A stretch of 34,854 bases of DNA from Anaerolineae bacterium (GCA_016789005.1 JAEURA010000336.1:1-34854); one strand, 5' to 3'. Positions 7,714 to 16,036 are shown, counted from the stretch's first letter. The notes: generated by a model from the letters alone, not told the origin. Made by a program: numbers and translations.

Positions 7714-8700
7714 TCAGCGCCCCTTTCCGAACAGACCGCCGGGGCGTACCAGCAGCACCAGGATCATCAGCATCATCGGCGTCATGCTTGCCAGCACCGG
7801 CAGACCGATCTGCGGCTTGCCGGCGAAGACCTGCATGACCGACAGCGCCAGACCGAGCAGCAGGCTGCCCATCGCCGTGCCGGCATACGACCCCATGCCG
7901 CCCAACACGACGACCGCGATAGCCGAGAGCAAGAAGAGGTTCGCCAAGCCGGCGGATGCGCCGAGGAAGGGGGCGGCAATCGCCCCGCCGAAAGACGCCA
8001 CGGCGCAGCCGATGGTGAAGACCAGCGTGAAGACCATGCGCACGTTGATGCCGAGCGCTTCGACCATCTCGCGATCCTCGACACCGGCGCGGATGATGAT
8101 GCCGATGCGCGTCCGCTGGAGCAGCAGACCGATCAGGATGATGAGCGCGAAGCCGATGCCGATGACCACCAGCCGGTAGACGCCGAAGCTCTGCCCGAAG
8201 AGCTGAAAGCTCTGATCGCGCAGCGAGAACAGGACGGTCCAGCTGTAGGGATTGGTGCTCCAGATGAACTTGACCGCCTCGGTCATCACGATGGCGACGC
8301 CGAAGGTCAGCACGATCTGAAAGACAGGGCGGGCGTACAGCGGGCGCAGCAGAAACCGTTCCAGCAGCCCGCCGAGGATGGCTCCGACGGCGACCGCCGA
8401 GATGACCGACAGGAAGAAGCGAATGTTGGGGTCAGGTATCGCTGCCATGACATCGGGACTGTGGTGTACGGAGTAGCTGACGTAGGCTCCCACCATGAAA
8501 TAAGCGCCCTGGGCGAAGTTCAGCACGTCCATCAAGCCGAAGATGATCGACAGCCCGGAGGCGACGAGGAAGAGCAGCATCCCCTGGAACAACCCGGACA
8601 TGATGGTGATGCCGAAGCTGCCGAGATCGGGTGAAAGGAAATACCCGAAGGCGACGACGGCGACCAGGAGCGCGACGGAGACGAGGATATTCGGTCTCAT
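7714..8700 (-). CDS. livH: Branched-chain amino acid-type ABC permease (LivH)
   Basis: This 328-residue multi-spanning permease is the LivH partner of the adjacent LivM. Markers are 'ASGLSIIFGLMDVLNFAQGAYFM' (split family motif 'GL.nvlNfAqG'), 'AGVEDREMVEALGINV' (EAA-like coupling loop to the ATPases) and 'VVVLGGMGSYAGTAMGSLLLG'. It starts with an ATGA overlap on the livF stop, with AGGTGTGGC as ribosome binding site, so translation is coupled. Length is slightly above the roughly 290-310 norm because of the first 20 hydrophobic residues. Confidence 0.88.
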   Translation of the reverse strand: MRPNILVSVALLVAVVAFGYFLSPDLGSFGITIMSGLFQGMLLFLVASGLSIIFGLMDVLNFAQGAYFMVGAYVSYSVHHSPDVMAAIPDPNIRFFLSVISAVAVGAILGGLLERFLLRPLYARPVFQIVLTFGVAIVMTEAVKFIWSTNPYSWTVLFSLRDQSFQLFGQSFGVYRLVVIGIGFALIILIGLLLQRTRIGIIIRAGVEDREMVEALGINVRMVFTLVFTIGCAVASFGGAIAAPFLGASAGLANLFLLSAIAVVVLGGMGSYAGTAMGSLLLGLALSVMQVFAGKPQIGLPVLASMTPMMLMILVLLVRPGGLFGKGR

Positions 8701-9410
8701 GCCACACCTAGATAACGTTGGATAAGCGCCTGATCCTTGACGAGGTCGCGCATGTCGCCGGCGACGGCGCTTTGCCCCTCGTCGATGATCGTGTAGCGGT
8801 CGGCAAGCTGGCTCGCCATGCGGAAGTTCTGCTCGACCAGCAGGACGGTGGTCTGCTCGGACAGGCGGCGGATGGCGTGCATCAGCTGTTCGATGATCAC
8901 CGGAGCCAGCCCCTCGGAAGGCTCATCGATGAGCAGCAGGCGGTTGTCGGGAACCAGGGCGCGGGCGATGGCGAGCATTTGCTGCTGCCCGCCGGAGAGA
9001 TTGCCACCCGGCAGGTGAACCAGACGCTTGAGGTCAGGGAACAGGTCAAAGATGAGGTCCGCCTTGCGCGTGAAGTCTCCCGACCGGCGCTCGGCGATGT
9101 GCAGATTCTCGCGGACGGTCAGCCCTTTGAAGATCGCGCGATGCTCCGGCACGTAGCCGATGCCCATCCGGGCAACGCTGAACGAGCGCATGCTGTTGAG
9201 GCGCTGTCCTTCGAAGCGGACTTCGCCGCTGCGCGGGGGCGTGATGCCCATGATGGTGCGCAGGGTGGTCGTCTTGCCGGCTCCGTTTCGTCCCAGCAGC
9301 ACGCCGATGCTGCCGCGCGGCAGGCTGACACTGACCCCTTCCAGGATGTGGAACTGCCCGATGAAGGTGTGAATATCTTTGACTTCCAGGATGGCTTCGC
9401 TAGACGCCAT
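8697..9410 (-). CDS. livF: ABC importer ATPase, LivF type
   Basis: From the ATG at 9410 the product is 237 residues, a standard LivF length. It has Walker A GRNGAGKTT, signature LSGGQQQ, Walker B LLLIDEPSEGLAP and H-loop 'LVEQN', and the family stretch 'GIGYVPEHRAIFKGLTVREN'. It powers substrate import together with LivG at the cytoplasmic face. The start at 9410 lies 11 bases inside the end of livG and gives the usual N-terminus 'ILEVKDIHTF'. A seven-residue longer reading from 9431 (MRRRGAV...) is less likely. Confidence 0.88.
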   Translation of the reverse strand: MASSEAILEVKDIHTFIGQFHILEGVSVSLPRGSIGVLLGRNGAGKTTTLRTIMGITPPRSGEVRFEGQRLNSMRSFSVARMGIGYVPEHRAIFKGLTVRENLHIAERRSGDFTRKADLIFDLFPDLKRLVHLPGGNLSGGQQQMLAIARALVPDNRLLLIDEPSEGLAPVIIEQLMHAIRRLSEQTTVLLVEQNFRMASQLADRYTIIDEGQSAVAGDMRDLVKDQALIQRYLGVA

Positions 9411-10197
9411 GACTGCCCCCCGCCGCCTCATTCAGGTCGCCGTAAAGCTCGCCCAGGTAAACGCTCTGCACTGTCTTGTTGGCGGCGATCTCGGCAGGCG
9501 TCCCTTCCGCCAGCAGACGCCCCTGGTTCATGACCGTGATGCGATCAGAGACGCCCATGACGACGCTCATGTTGTGTTCGACCATGATGATCGTCTTGCC
9601 GCCCTGCCGCCGAACCCGGTCGATGGTCTGGATGAGTTCGGGGACCTGTTCCGACGCCATGCCGGCGGTCGGCTCGTCGAGCAGCAGCAGCTCCGGGTCA
9701 GAGGCGAGGAGGATCGCCAGCTCCAGCTTGCGCTTGCCGCCATGCGGCAGGACGGTCGCCGGGAGCAGCGTCTCGGCGTTCAGCCCGACCAGGTCGATCA
9801 CCTGGCGTGCCCGCTGGATGTAGCGCTGGAAGGAATCGGCACGGCGAAACAGTCGATAGTTATCGCCGCCGAGCGCCTGCGCTGCCAGGCGGACGTTTTC
9901 CAGCACCGTCAGGTTTGGAAAGATGTTGGTGATCTGGAAAGACCGCCCGATGCCCAGGTGCGCCCGCCTGTGCAGCGGAAGATGCGTGATGTCCTGACCC
10001 TTGTACAGAACGTTGCCGCTGGTCGCGGCATGATTGCCGGTGAGCAGGTTGAAGAACGTGGTCTTGCCTGCGCCGTTGGGACCGATGATCGAGTGCATCG
10101 ACCCCTGGGCGACTTTGACGCTGACGCCATCGACCGCGATCAACCCGCCAAATGCCTTACGTAAATCGCGCGTTTCGAGAAGAATGTTTTCCTGCAT
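9400..10197 (-). CDS. livG: ABC importer ATPase, LivG type
   Basis: Starting at the ATG at 10197 (MQENILLETRDLRKAFGG) the product is 265 residues. It shows Walker A GPNGAGKTT, the LivG-specific segment 'GIGRSFQITNIFPNLTVLENV', Walker B LLLLDEPTAGM and H-loop 'MVEHN'. The signature region is 'LPHGGKRKLELAILL', closer to the 'LSHG.K..LEI..LLA' form that I associate with urea/amide-type Liv relatives than to the classic LSYG form. This leaves the substrate open. The reading frame extends to 10224, but those extra codons fall inside the strong hairpin after livK, so the later ATG is preferred. Confidence 0.88.
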   Translation of the reverse strand: MQENILLETRDLRKAFGGLIAVDGVSVKVAQGSMHSIIGPNGAGKTTFFNLLTGNHAATSGNVLYKGQDITHLPLHRRAHLGIGRSFQITNIFPNLTVLENVRLAAQALGGDNYRLFRRADSFQRYIQRARQVIDLVGLNAETLLPATVLPHGGKRKLELAILLASDPELLLLDEPTAGMASEQVPELIQTIDRVRRQGGKTIIMVEHNMSVVMGVSDRITVMNQGRLLAEGTPAEIAANKTVQSVYLGELYGDLNEAAGGSHGV

Positions 10198-10221
10198 CGT
10201 ATCTCGGCAGTTTCTCAGATT

Positions 10222-10257
10222 CATGCCGAGGTCGGTCAGCCGACCGACCTCGGCATT
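10222..10257 (-). terminator. Intercistronic hairpin between livK and livG
   Basis: A perfect 15-bp stem (10223-10237 with 10242-10256) with a 4-base loop sits 16 bases after the livK stop codon. On the minus strand it is followed by GAATCTGAG with no T run. Such structures after a binding-protein gene commonly protect its mRNA and cut read-through, giving more binding protein than transporter. That role is an inference here; the fold is seen directly. Confidence 0.6.
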
Positions 10258-10272
10258 GTTCAGGAAGGTGGT

Positions 10273-11550
10273 CTACGAACCCAGCGACGCCATGAACTCC
10301 TCGTTCATCGCGCAGCGGTCTTCCGGCGCGAGGCAGGGCGGGGCGATGGTCAGCGCGTCCACCTCTTGCAGGAGGGCGTAGAACTTGAAGTCGGGATCAT
10401 CGAGATTGTCGAGCTGGACGATGTACATCGGCACGAGCGCCTGATGGTCGCCGGGGCGGATGATGTACTCGCCCTTGGGACCATCGAAAGTCATGCCTTC
10501 CAGCTGCGGGATGAGGGCTTCCGGCGTGGTATCGCCGGCTGTGCCTTCAACTGCGGCGGTCAGCGCCTGCGCGGTGGCGAAAGCGCATTCAGTGAACAGA
10601 TCGGGCACGTCGGCGTAAACCGCCTGATGTTTCTCGACCAGCCAGTCGTTGATCTCGGTTTCCGGAAGCGTGTAGTGATAGACGATCCAGGAGATGTCGC
10701 CCAGGTTCGCCGGGGTGGCAGCCAACTTGACGATGTCATTGGAGTTGAACGCGCCCAGGACTGTCATCTGATCGCGCACGCCCATCTCGTCGAACTGCTG
10801 GTACATGGGGATGGCGGTCTCGCCTGCCCAGATCGGCACCAGGACGTCCGCACCGCTGTCGAGAATCTGCTGGATGTACTGGGTGAAGTCGGTCGTCTCC
10901 AGCGGAGCGTAGATCGTATCGACGGGGAAGGTGATGCCCGCCGCGCTGTAAGTCGCCACTGCCGCTTCCGCCGAAGAACGCCCGAAGTCGTAGTCGGCTG
11001 CCAGGATGACGAATTCGTTACCCAGGCTCTCGGTGGCATAAGCCGCGAAAGCCGCGAAGTCCTGGAAGGTGTTGCGGCAGACGCGGAAGGTGTTGACGTT
11101 GAAATTCGCGCCGGTGATGGCGGGCGATGCGCCGGGAGCGGCGAACAGGATAGTGTTGTAGTCCAGCGCCACCTGCTGCAAGCCAACGACGACGCCGGAC
11201 GACGGCGCGCCGACCAGGATTTCGACGCCTTCCTGCTCGATCAGCTCACGCGCCTGGCTCGCCCCGACTTCGGGGTCGCTGGCGGTGTCGCGAATCAGGA
11301 TCTCAATGGGGCGACCGCCGATGGTCACCGCAGCAAGCGCCTCGTCAATGCTGGCGTAATCGGCAGGATCGAGACCTGCCGCGTAGACCAGCCCAAGCTG
11401 GAAGCCATTGACCAGCTCGACGCCGTAGAATGCCAGCCCGGTGGAGAGATCGGTCAGCACACCGATCTTCAGGACATCCTGTGCGCTCGCGGTGACTGCG
11501 CCGATCAGCAGAAGCGCTGCCAGGACAAGCAAGACGATTTTCTTCGACAT
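10273..11550 (-). CDS. livK: Liv-type extracellular substrate-binding protein
   Basis: The 425-residue product has a Sec signal peptide (1-23, ending TASAQ) and then a type I periplasmic-binding fold: 'LKIGVLTDLSTGLAFYG', 'ASDPEVGASQARELIEQEGVEILVG', 'DYDFGRSSAEAA'. This is the Peripla_BP_6 (leucine/amide-binding) group. It lacks a lipobox cysteine. In a monoderm it would need another way to stay at the surface, which is slightly unusual. AAGGGAG lies 10 bases before the ATG. It is first in its operon, before livG, F, H and M. Substrate could be amino acids, amides, urea or aromatic acids; the sequence alone does not decide. Confidence 0.88.
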   Translation of the reverse strand: MSKKIVLLVLAALLLIGAVTASAQDVLKIGVLTDLSTGLAFYGVELVNGFQLGLVYAAGLDPADYASIDEALAAVTIGGRPIEILIRDTASDPEVGASQARELIEQEGVEILVGAPSSGVVVGLQQVALDYNTILFAAPGASPAITGANFNVNTFRVCRNTFQDFAAFAAYATESLGNEFVILAADYDFGRSSAEAAVATYSAAGITFPVDTIYAPLETTDFTQYIQQILDSGADVLVPIWAGETAIPMYQQFDEMGVRDQMTVLGAFNSNDIVKLAATPANLGDISWIVYHYTLPETEINDWLVEKHQAVYADVPDLFTECAFATAQALTAAVEGTAGDTTPEALIPQLEGMTFDGPKGEYIIRPGDHQALVPMYIVQLDNLDDPDFKFYALLQEVDALTIAPPCLAPEDRCAMNEEFMASLGS

Positions 11551-11597
11551 GAACGAAAACTCCCTTAAAACGACTAAACCTGTGAAACACTGGTAAA

Positions 11598-11620
11598 CAA
11601 GACGGGGAGAACCTTCCCCG
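11598..11620 (-). terminator. Likely terminator after the alpha/beta hydrolase gene
   Basis: CGGGGA (11603-11608) pairs with TCCCCG (11615-11620) around a 6-base loop, three bases past the hydrolase stop on the minus strand, and is followed by TCTTGTTT. It separates the hydrolase from the Liv operon. Confidence 0.55.
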
Positions 11621-11622
11621 GA

Positions 11623-12681
11623 TTACCCGATGTGCTTGTGAAAGACAGCGTTGAACTCATCGAATTTCTCGACGAAGGGCGTGTGCCCGCAGTCGGCGAA
11701 GACGACCTCGGTGTATGCGCCGCCTGCCGCCTGATACTGCTCCAGAACGGCGCGCGTCTGACCGATCATCGGCTGTGGCTGCAGGACATCGGCGCCGGGG
11801 AAGCCCGGCAGGTAGCCCAGCGTGCCCAGCGTAACCAGGTCAAAGAACGAGTTGTCGCCGACGATCTGATCCTCCGCGCCGCGTATCCAGAGGATCGGCG
11901 GCTTCGCGGCGATGGCGAACAGCCGCGACACGTCGCCGGCATATTTCGGCGAGAGGGCGTTGACCATGCCCCATGCGCCGGGGGCAACGCCGGGCCAGTT
12001 CGGCGAAGCCGTCAGATCGCCGGGATAATCCTGATCGCCGACATGCGTCGAGAGCAGCGACGACAGCAGACCTTCTTCGCGCGCCGGGCGGAATGGCGGT
12101 TTCCAGTAGAAGCTGTTCATGACGATGCGCGGTGCGGACTGGGGGTTCTCTTCACTTCGGTCGCCCTCAGCGACCCGCCGGGCGAATTCGCGGTTGACTG
12201 TGCCGCCGCCGGTCCCGGCGAAGTCGGCGGCATTTGGCGCGCCATCCAAGCCGTGCGAGCCGCCGAATCCGTAGGGAGATCCTGGAGCGGCGAGCGTAGC
12301 GGTCAGAAAACGGTGAGAAGCGGCGATCAGCAGTCGCCAGATCACCGAACCCCCCGCCGAGTGCCCAACGACGTGGGCGTGGTCCACACCCAGGTGGTCA
12401 AGGAGCGCCAGGGCATCGTCGGCGAGATCGCCTGTGCCGCGCGTCGCGTCGATGTGTTTTGCCGGATCGGCGTCGCCATAGCCGCGCTGATCCGGCGCGA
12501 TGCCGCGAAAACCTGCCGGGAGCGCCAGCATCGTCTCTTCCCAGAAGGTGGCACTGGAGGCGTTGCCGTGCAGAAACAGGACCGGAGTGCCGACTTCGGG
12601 ACCGCTGAAGAGGACACGGGTGGTCAGACGAGGCGTTGAGACTGTCTTGGCGGTAATGCCAGGAAGGATTGGAACAGGCAT
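11623..12681 (-). CDS. Alpha/beta-fold hydrolase
   Basis: This 352-residue protein has the alpha/beta hydrolase core: oxyanion segment 'LFLHGNASSATFW' (about 36-47), 'APDQRGYGDAD', nucleophile elbow GHSAGG (Ser108), an acidic residue in 'IRGAEDQIVGD' and catalytic His in 'DCGHTPFVE' (about 333). A long insertion (about residues 130-235) between the elbow and the acid forms a lid. No signal peptide, so cytoplasmic. Members include epoxide hydrolases, haloalkane dehalogenases, ring-cleavage hydrolases and esterases, and I cannot choose among them. It sits between the Liv importer and the acyl-CoA synthetase unit on the same strand, which may mean that it acts on an imported ester or amide (inference). 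Confidence 0.85.
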   Translation of the reverse strand: MPVPILPGITAKTVSTPRLTTRVLFSGPEVGTPVLFLHGNASSATFWEETMLALPAGFRGIAPDQRGYGDADPAKHIDATRGTGDLADDALALLDHLGVDHAHVVGHSAGGSVIWRLLIAASHRFLTATLAAPGSPYGFGGSHGLDGAPNAADFAGTGGGTVNREFARRVAEGDRSEENPQSAPRIVMNSFYWKPPFRPAREEGLLSSLLSTHVGDQDYPGDLTASPNWPGVAPGAWGMVNALSPKYAGDVSRLFAIAAKPPILWIRGAEDQIVGDNSFFDLVTLGTLGYLPGFPGADVLQPQPMIGQTRAVLEQYQAAGGAYTEVVFADCGHTPFVEKFDEFNAVFHKHIG

Positions 12682-12812
12682 AGTTTCCCCTAATGCTTAA
12701 CGATATTCGAAAGCGATCAGCATTTCGCTGAATATACTACGAAACGGGCGATTTTTCCGGCTGGAATAGTTTAAGAATTGTCACGCTCTAGCGTTTTTGG
12801 TGGTTGCCTCCC

Positions 12813-12861
12813 AACCTCACCCCCTGCCCCTCTCCGCGCGGAGAGGGCAGAGGGTGAGGTT
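12813..12861. repeat. Palindromic intergenic repeat, GC-rich
   Basis: A near-perfect inverted repeat of about 49 bases (arms 12813-12837 and 12838-12861) matches with one mismatch and one single-base gap and no loop. The arm starts AACCTCACCCCCTGCCCC. 'CCTCACCCCC..CCCCTCTCC' followed by its reverse complement resembles short dispersed palindromes that occur in many copies between genes in several high-GC bacterial genomes. It lies in the 263-base gap between the acyl-CoA synthetase and the hydrolase. It could act as a bidirectional terminator or be a MITE-like element; only one copy is in this window. Confidence 0.6.
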
Positions 12862-12944
12862 TCCATAACAAAGTGGATGACCACCCAATCCGGTAGAACC
12901 AGAGAATTGACGCACGCGAGGCAGAATGTTCCCGCCGCACGCCG

Positions 12945-14483
12945 TCAGCCATACTCTTGTGTCAGCGCGCGCCGGTCGATCTTGCCCGGTCCTGTCTTAG
13001 GCAGTTCCTCTGCGAAAACGACGCTCTTGGGAATCTTGTAGCGCGCCAGGCGAGTCGCCATGAAGGCGAGTAGGTCCTTGGCGGAAAGTTCTACCCCGTG
13101 CCGCAGGACGACGATGGCGCGCCCCACTTCTCCCCATTTGTCATCCGGCACGGCGATGAGCGCGGCTTCGGCGACGGCGGGATGGGCGTGCATGACGCTT
13201 TCGACTTCAGCAGGGTAGATGTTCTCGCCGCCGCTGATGATCATGTCCTTCAGGCGACCGACGATGGAGTAGTAACCCTCCGGGTCGCGCACCGCTAGAT
13301 CGCCCGTGTGCAGCCATCCGTCGCGAATCGCTTCAGCGGTCGCTCTGGAGTTGTTCCAGTAGCCGGGGGTGACATGTTCGCCGCGAATGATGAGTTCTCC
13401 CGGCTGATTCGGGTCACACTCTGAGCCGTCTGGCTGCACGACGCGGACATCGACGTGCATCAGCGGAAAACCGACCGCGCCGGGTTTTCGCCGGACATCG
13501 GCAGCCGGCAGCCAGAAGGTGTTCGGTCCGGCTTCGGTCAGACCATAGCCGGTTTTGAAGTCCACGCCTTTTTCCCAGAAACGCTCGAAGATCGGCAGCG
13601 GGCAGGGTGCGCCGCCGCTGATCACCAGCTTCATGCGCGAGAAGTCCGCCGCCTCCCAGTGCGGATGCTGCTGCATGACCACGAACATGGTCGGCACACC
13701 GAAGAAGACGGTCACGCCGCGAGATGCGATCAGATCGAAGACCTGGTCGGCATCGAAGCCGGCGCAGACGATGCTCTTGCCGCCGGCATGGATCAGAGGC
13801 AGTGTGAAGACGTTCAGCCCTCCGGTGTGAAAGAGGGGAGCATTCAGGATCGCCACGTCGTCGGCTGTCAGCCCCCAGCTCGTCACCGTGTTGACGCTGT
13901 TCCAGGTCATGTTGCGGTGGGTGAGGACTGCGCCTTTAGGCAGCCCGGTTGTGCCGCCGGTATAGCAGATCACCCAGGGGTCATCGGGCGATAAATCAGG
14001 GCGGTCATAGCGATCATCGGGCAGCTCGTTGCGTTGGGCGAACGGGAGGTCGTCATCCTCTGCTAGATCGCCGAAGGCGACGAAGTGGCGCACCGATTCG
14101 AGATGAGGACGGAGCGCGTTGACCTGTTCACCGTATTCCTGCGAATAGATCAGCACCAGCGGGGCGGCATCGTCCAGGAGATTCTGAAGCTCAGCGACGC
14201 TCAGCCGCCAGTTCAGATTCTGGAGGATGGCGCCTATCTTGCCGCACGCCATCCAGACATCCAGATATTCGGTACAGTTGATACTGTAGACCGCCACTCG
14301 ATCCCCCCGGCGAACCCCCAGCTGACGCAGAAGATTCGCGGTGCGGTTCGCCGCGCAGTTCCAGTCGGCGTAGGTGATCACCTGTCCGGTGGCAGCGACC
14401 TCCAGCGCCGCACGGAGCGGCGTCAGCCTGGCGCGCCGGTCGAGCCAGTCGGTGACGAAGAAAGATCTCTGATGCTCACTCAT
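12945..14483 (-). CDS. Acyl-CoA synthetase (AMP-forming)
   Basis: The 512-residue product belongs to the ANL superfamily. It has the AMP-binding P-loop YTGGTTGLPKG (174-184), 'FKTGYGLTEAGP', 'WLHTGDLAVRDPEGYYSIVGR', hinge 'KDMIISGGENIYPAEVE' and the C-terminal catalytic lysine in 'GPGKIDRR' (Lys501). It activates a carboxylic acid with ATP and transfers it to CoA. Length and the 'KDMIISGGENIYP' form match medium- or long-chain fatty acid and aryl-acid ligases. GAGAAG lies ahead of the ATG. It follows the ICMT-like and KAS III-like genes on the same strand with a 12-base gap, so it probably supplies the acyl starter for the ketosynthase (inference). Confidence 0.9.
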   Translation of the reverse strand: MSEHQRSFFVTDWLDRRARLTPLRAALEVAATGQVITYADWNCAANRTANLLRQLGVRRGDRVAVYSINCTEYLDVWMACGKIGAILQNLNWRLSVAELQNLLDDAAPLVLIYSQEYGEQVNALRPHLESVRHFVAFGDLAEDDDLPFAQRNELPDDRYDRPDLSPDDPWVICYTGGTTGLPKGAVLTHRNMTWNSVNTVTSWGLTADDVAILNAPLFHTGGLNVFTLPLIHAGGKSIVCAGFDADQVFDLIASRGVTVFFGVPTMFVVMQQHPHWEAADFSRMKLVISGGAPCPLPIFERFWEKGVDFKTGYGLTEAGPNTFWLPAADVRRKPGAVGFPLMHVDVRVVQPDGSECDPNQPGELIIRGEHVTPGYWNNSRATAEAIRDGWLHTGDLAVRDPEGYYSIVGRLKDMIISGGENIYPAEVESVMHAHPAVAEAALIAVPDDKWGEVGRAIVVLRHGVELSAKDLLAFMATRLARYKIPKSVVFAEELPKTGPGKIDRRALTQEYG

Positions 14484-14495
14484 GATTTACACTTC

Positions 14496-14951
14496 TCAAA
14501 AGAAGGGTAGAAAACGCCCCGTCCGCAGCATGTACGCTGCGTACTCCGGGTAAACCTGCCTCAGCAGCGATTCCTCGTAGCGCGATTTAATGGTGAAAAA
14601 CACCGCCAGCGCGGCGACCATCGCGAACAAGGCAAGATGACCATGCAGCGCCGCGGCGCCGAGCGCGCCGGTCAGCACGGCAGTATAGATGGGATGGCGG
14701 ATGTGACGGTACAGACCGGACTCAACCAGCTCGGCGCGCTGGTTGGGAGTCGGGGACATCTTCGGCAACGACTGGTTACGCCGCTGGTGTTCGACTACCG
14801 CCAGCACGAAAAGCCCGCCTGCGCCGACGATCAGCACCAGCCCCAGGATCACCAGGAGTCCCTCGGCGCTTCGCGTCAGCCGCAGCCAGGCAGCCGCGAA
14901 GATGGCGAAGAGCGTCAGCTGACCTGCCACGAATGCCTGCGCCCAGTTCAT
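14496..14951 (-). CDS. Isoprenylcysteine carboxyl methyltransferase (ICMT)-like membrane protein
   Basis: The product (151 residues from the ATG at 14951) has four hydrophobic helices and the ICMT/PEMT C-terminal signature: 'ELVESGLYRHIRHPIYTAVLTG' (split family motif 'G.Y..iRHP.Y') and 'RYEESLLRQVYPEYAAYMLRTGR'. These segments bind S-adenosylmethionine in this family. In bacteria such proteins methylate lipids or polyketide-like products, for example alkylpyrones beside type III synthases. The reading frame is open up to a GTG at 15032 that overlaps the upstream ketosynthase stop, and another ATG is at 14972. I prefer 14951 because the first membrane helix starts right after it, but no start has a strong ribosome binding site. 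Confidence 0.78.
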   Translation of the reverse strand: MNWAQAFVAGQLTLFAIFAAAWLRLTRSAEGLLVILGLVLIVGAGGLFVLAVVEHQRRNQSLPKMSPTPNQRAELVESGLYRHIRHPIYTAVLTGALGAAALHGHLALFAMVAALAVFFTIKSRYEESLLRQVYPEYAAYMLRTGRFLPFF

Positions 14952-15022
14952 ATCGTCTCTGATCCCAATCATTTTCCCGCAGTGTCCGCATTCGGGCGGC
15001 GGTCCCGCATCATAAATGACGC

Positions 15023-16036
15023 TTACCCCCACCGTATCGCCACTGCGCTCCAGGTGTAGCCGGTTCCGGCAGCCGCCAGCACGATCAGATCGCCGGGGTG
15101 TATTTTTTCCTGCGCCAGACCGATCTCCAGCGAGAGTACCTGATCGACGCTCTGAATGTGCCCATAGTTGTCGAGGTAGGCGCTTTGATCAGGCGTCAGT
15201 CCGACGGTTTCCAGGATTTCCTCGAAAAACGAACGCTTCATGTGGGTGATCCCCAGAAAGCGGACATCTTCCATCGCTGCGCCGCTGCGCTCGACGGCTT
15301 CGCGGATCACACGGACGAAGTTGGGCAGCGAGACCGCGCCCAGTCGTTCCGCCATGAATGCCGAGTCGGTCACATCCAGCCGTCCGCGCAGATCGCCAAG
15401 CGCCTCGCTTGCCTCATCTTCGAGCGCCCCCGATGCGCGCGTCAGAATGACGGTTTCCGATAAACTGCCATCGGTCAGCGCCGAAGCCCCCAGAATCAGG
15501 TTGCGCGCCGCCCCATATTGCAGCAGCATCGCGCCACCGCCCGCCCCAAAGTTGAACATGAAGCGCGCCCGCTGGTTGGCAGGGTTGACGAGGTCATTTT
15601 CCCGGCTGCCCGCTGCGAGCAGCGCATAATCCTGGTGCGGACCCGCCAGCATCAGCCCCTTGGCTGTGGTGATCGCGATGGGCGCGCCCGCGCAGAGCGC
15701 GTACAGATCGAAGGCATAGGCGTTGACCGCGCCGACGTTGCTGGCGATTTTGGCGGCGGCATTCCAGACGTTGTGATCTTTATATTCGCTGCCGTGAGAG
15801 ATGACGATGTTGATTTGCGCCGGATCGATGCCTGCAAGTCCGATCGCCTTGCGCGCAGCGGCGGATGCCATCGCCGTGACGGTATCGTCATCGCCCGCGA
15901 CGTGACGCTGGTGGATGCCCATCTTTTCGCGCAGCACCTTTTCCGGGATGCCGGTTCGCTCGACGAGATCCGCGGCGGTCTCGATGCGCTTTGGAAAAGC
16001 AGTCCCCCAACCGACGATGCCTACCGTTTCACTCAT
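15023..16036 (-). CDS. 3-oxoacyl-ACP synthase III (KAS III)-like protein, unusual active site
   Basis: From the ATG at 16036 the protein is 337 residues, the normal KAS III length. It starts 'VGIVGWGTAFPKRIETAADL'. The thiolase fold is seen in 'FDLYALCAGAP' with nucleophile Cys115, the 'FNFGAGGGAML' segment that replaces the usual GDGAGA, and 'GITHMKRS' with His265. The third catalytic residue, normally Asn in 'GNT', appears as His293 in 'NYGHIQSVD', so the Cys-His-Asn triad is altered. It may therefore make esters or use preformed acyl-CoA rather than do standard fatty acid initiation (inference). The frame stays open upstream to 16876, but that part is antisense to an ATP-grasp gene and crosses the promoter region, so I reject it. 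It heads an operon with the ICMT-like and acyl-CoA synthetase genes. Confidence 0.85.
   Translation of the reverse strand: MSETVGIVGWGTAFPKRIETAADLVERTGIPEKVLREKMGIHQRHVAGDDDTVTAMASAAARKAIGLAGIDPAQINIVISHGSEYKDHNVWNAAAKIASNVGAVNAYAFDLYALCAGAPIAITTAKGLMLAGPHQDYALLAAGSRENDLVNPANQRARFMFNFGAGGGAMLLQYGAARNLILGASALTDGSLSETVILTRASGALEDEASEALGDLRGRLDVTDSAFMAERLGAVSLPNFVRVIREAVERSGAAMEDVRFLGITHMKRSFFEEILETVGLTPDQSAYLDNYGHIQSVDQVLSLEIGLAQEKIHPGDLIVLAAAGTGYTWSAVAIRWG

Noticed and set aside
6844..8634. 596-codon open frame on the plus strand, rich in Asp, Gln, His and Arg
   Set aside because: Antisense shadow of the two permease genes; hydrophobic codons reversed give this biased composition.
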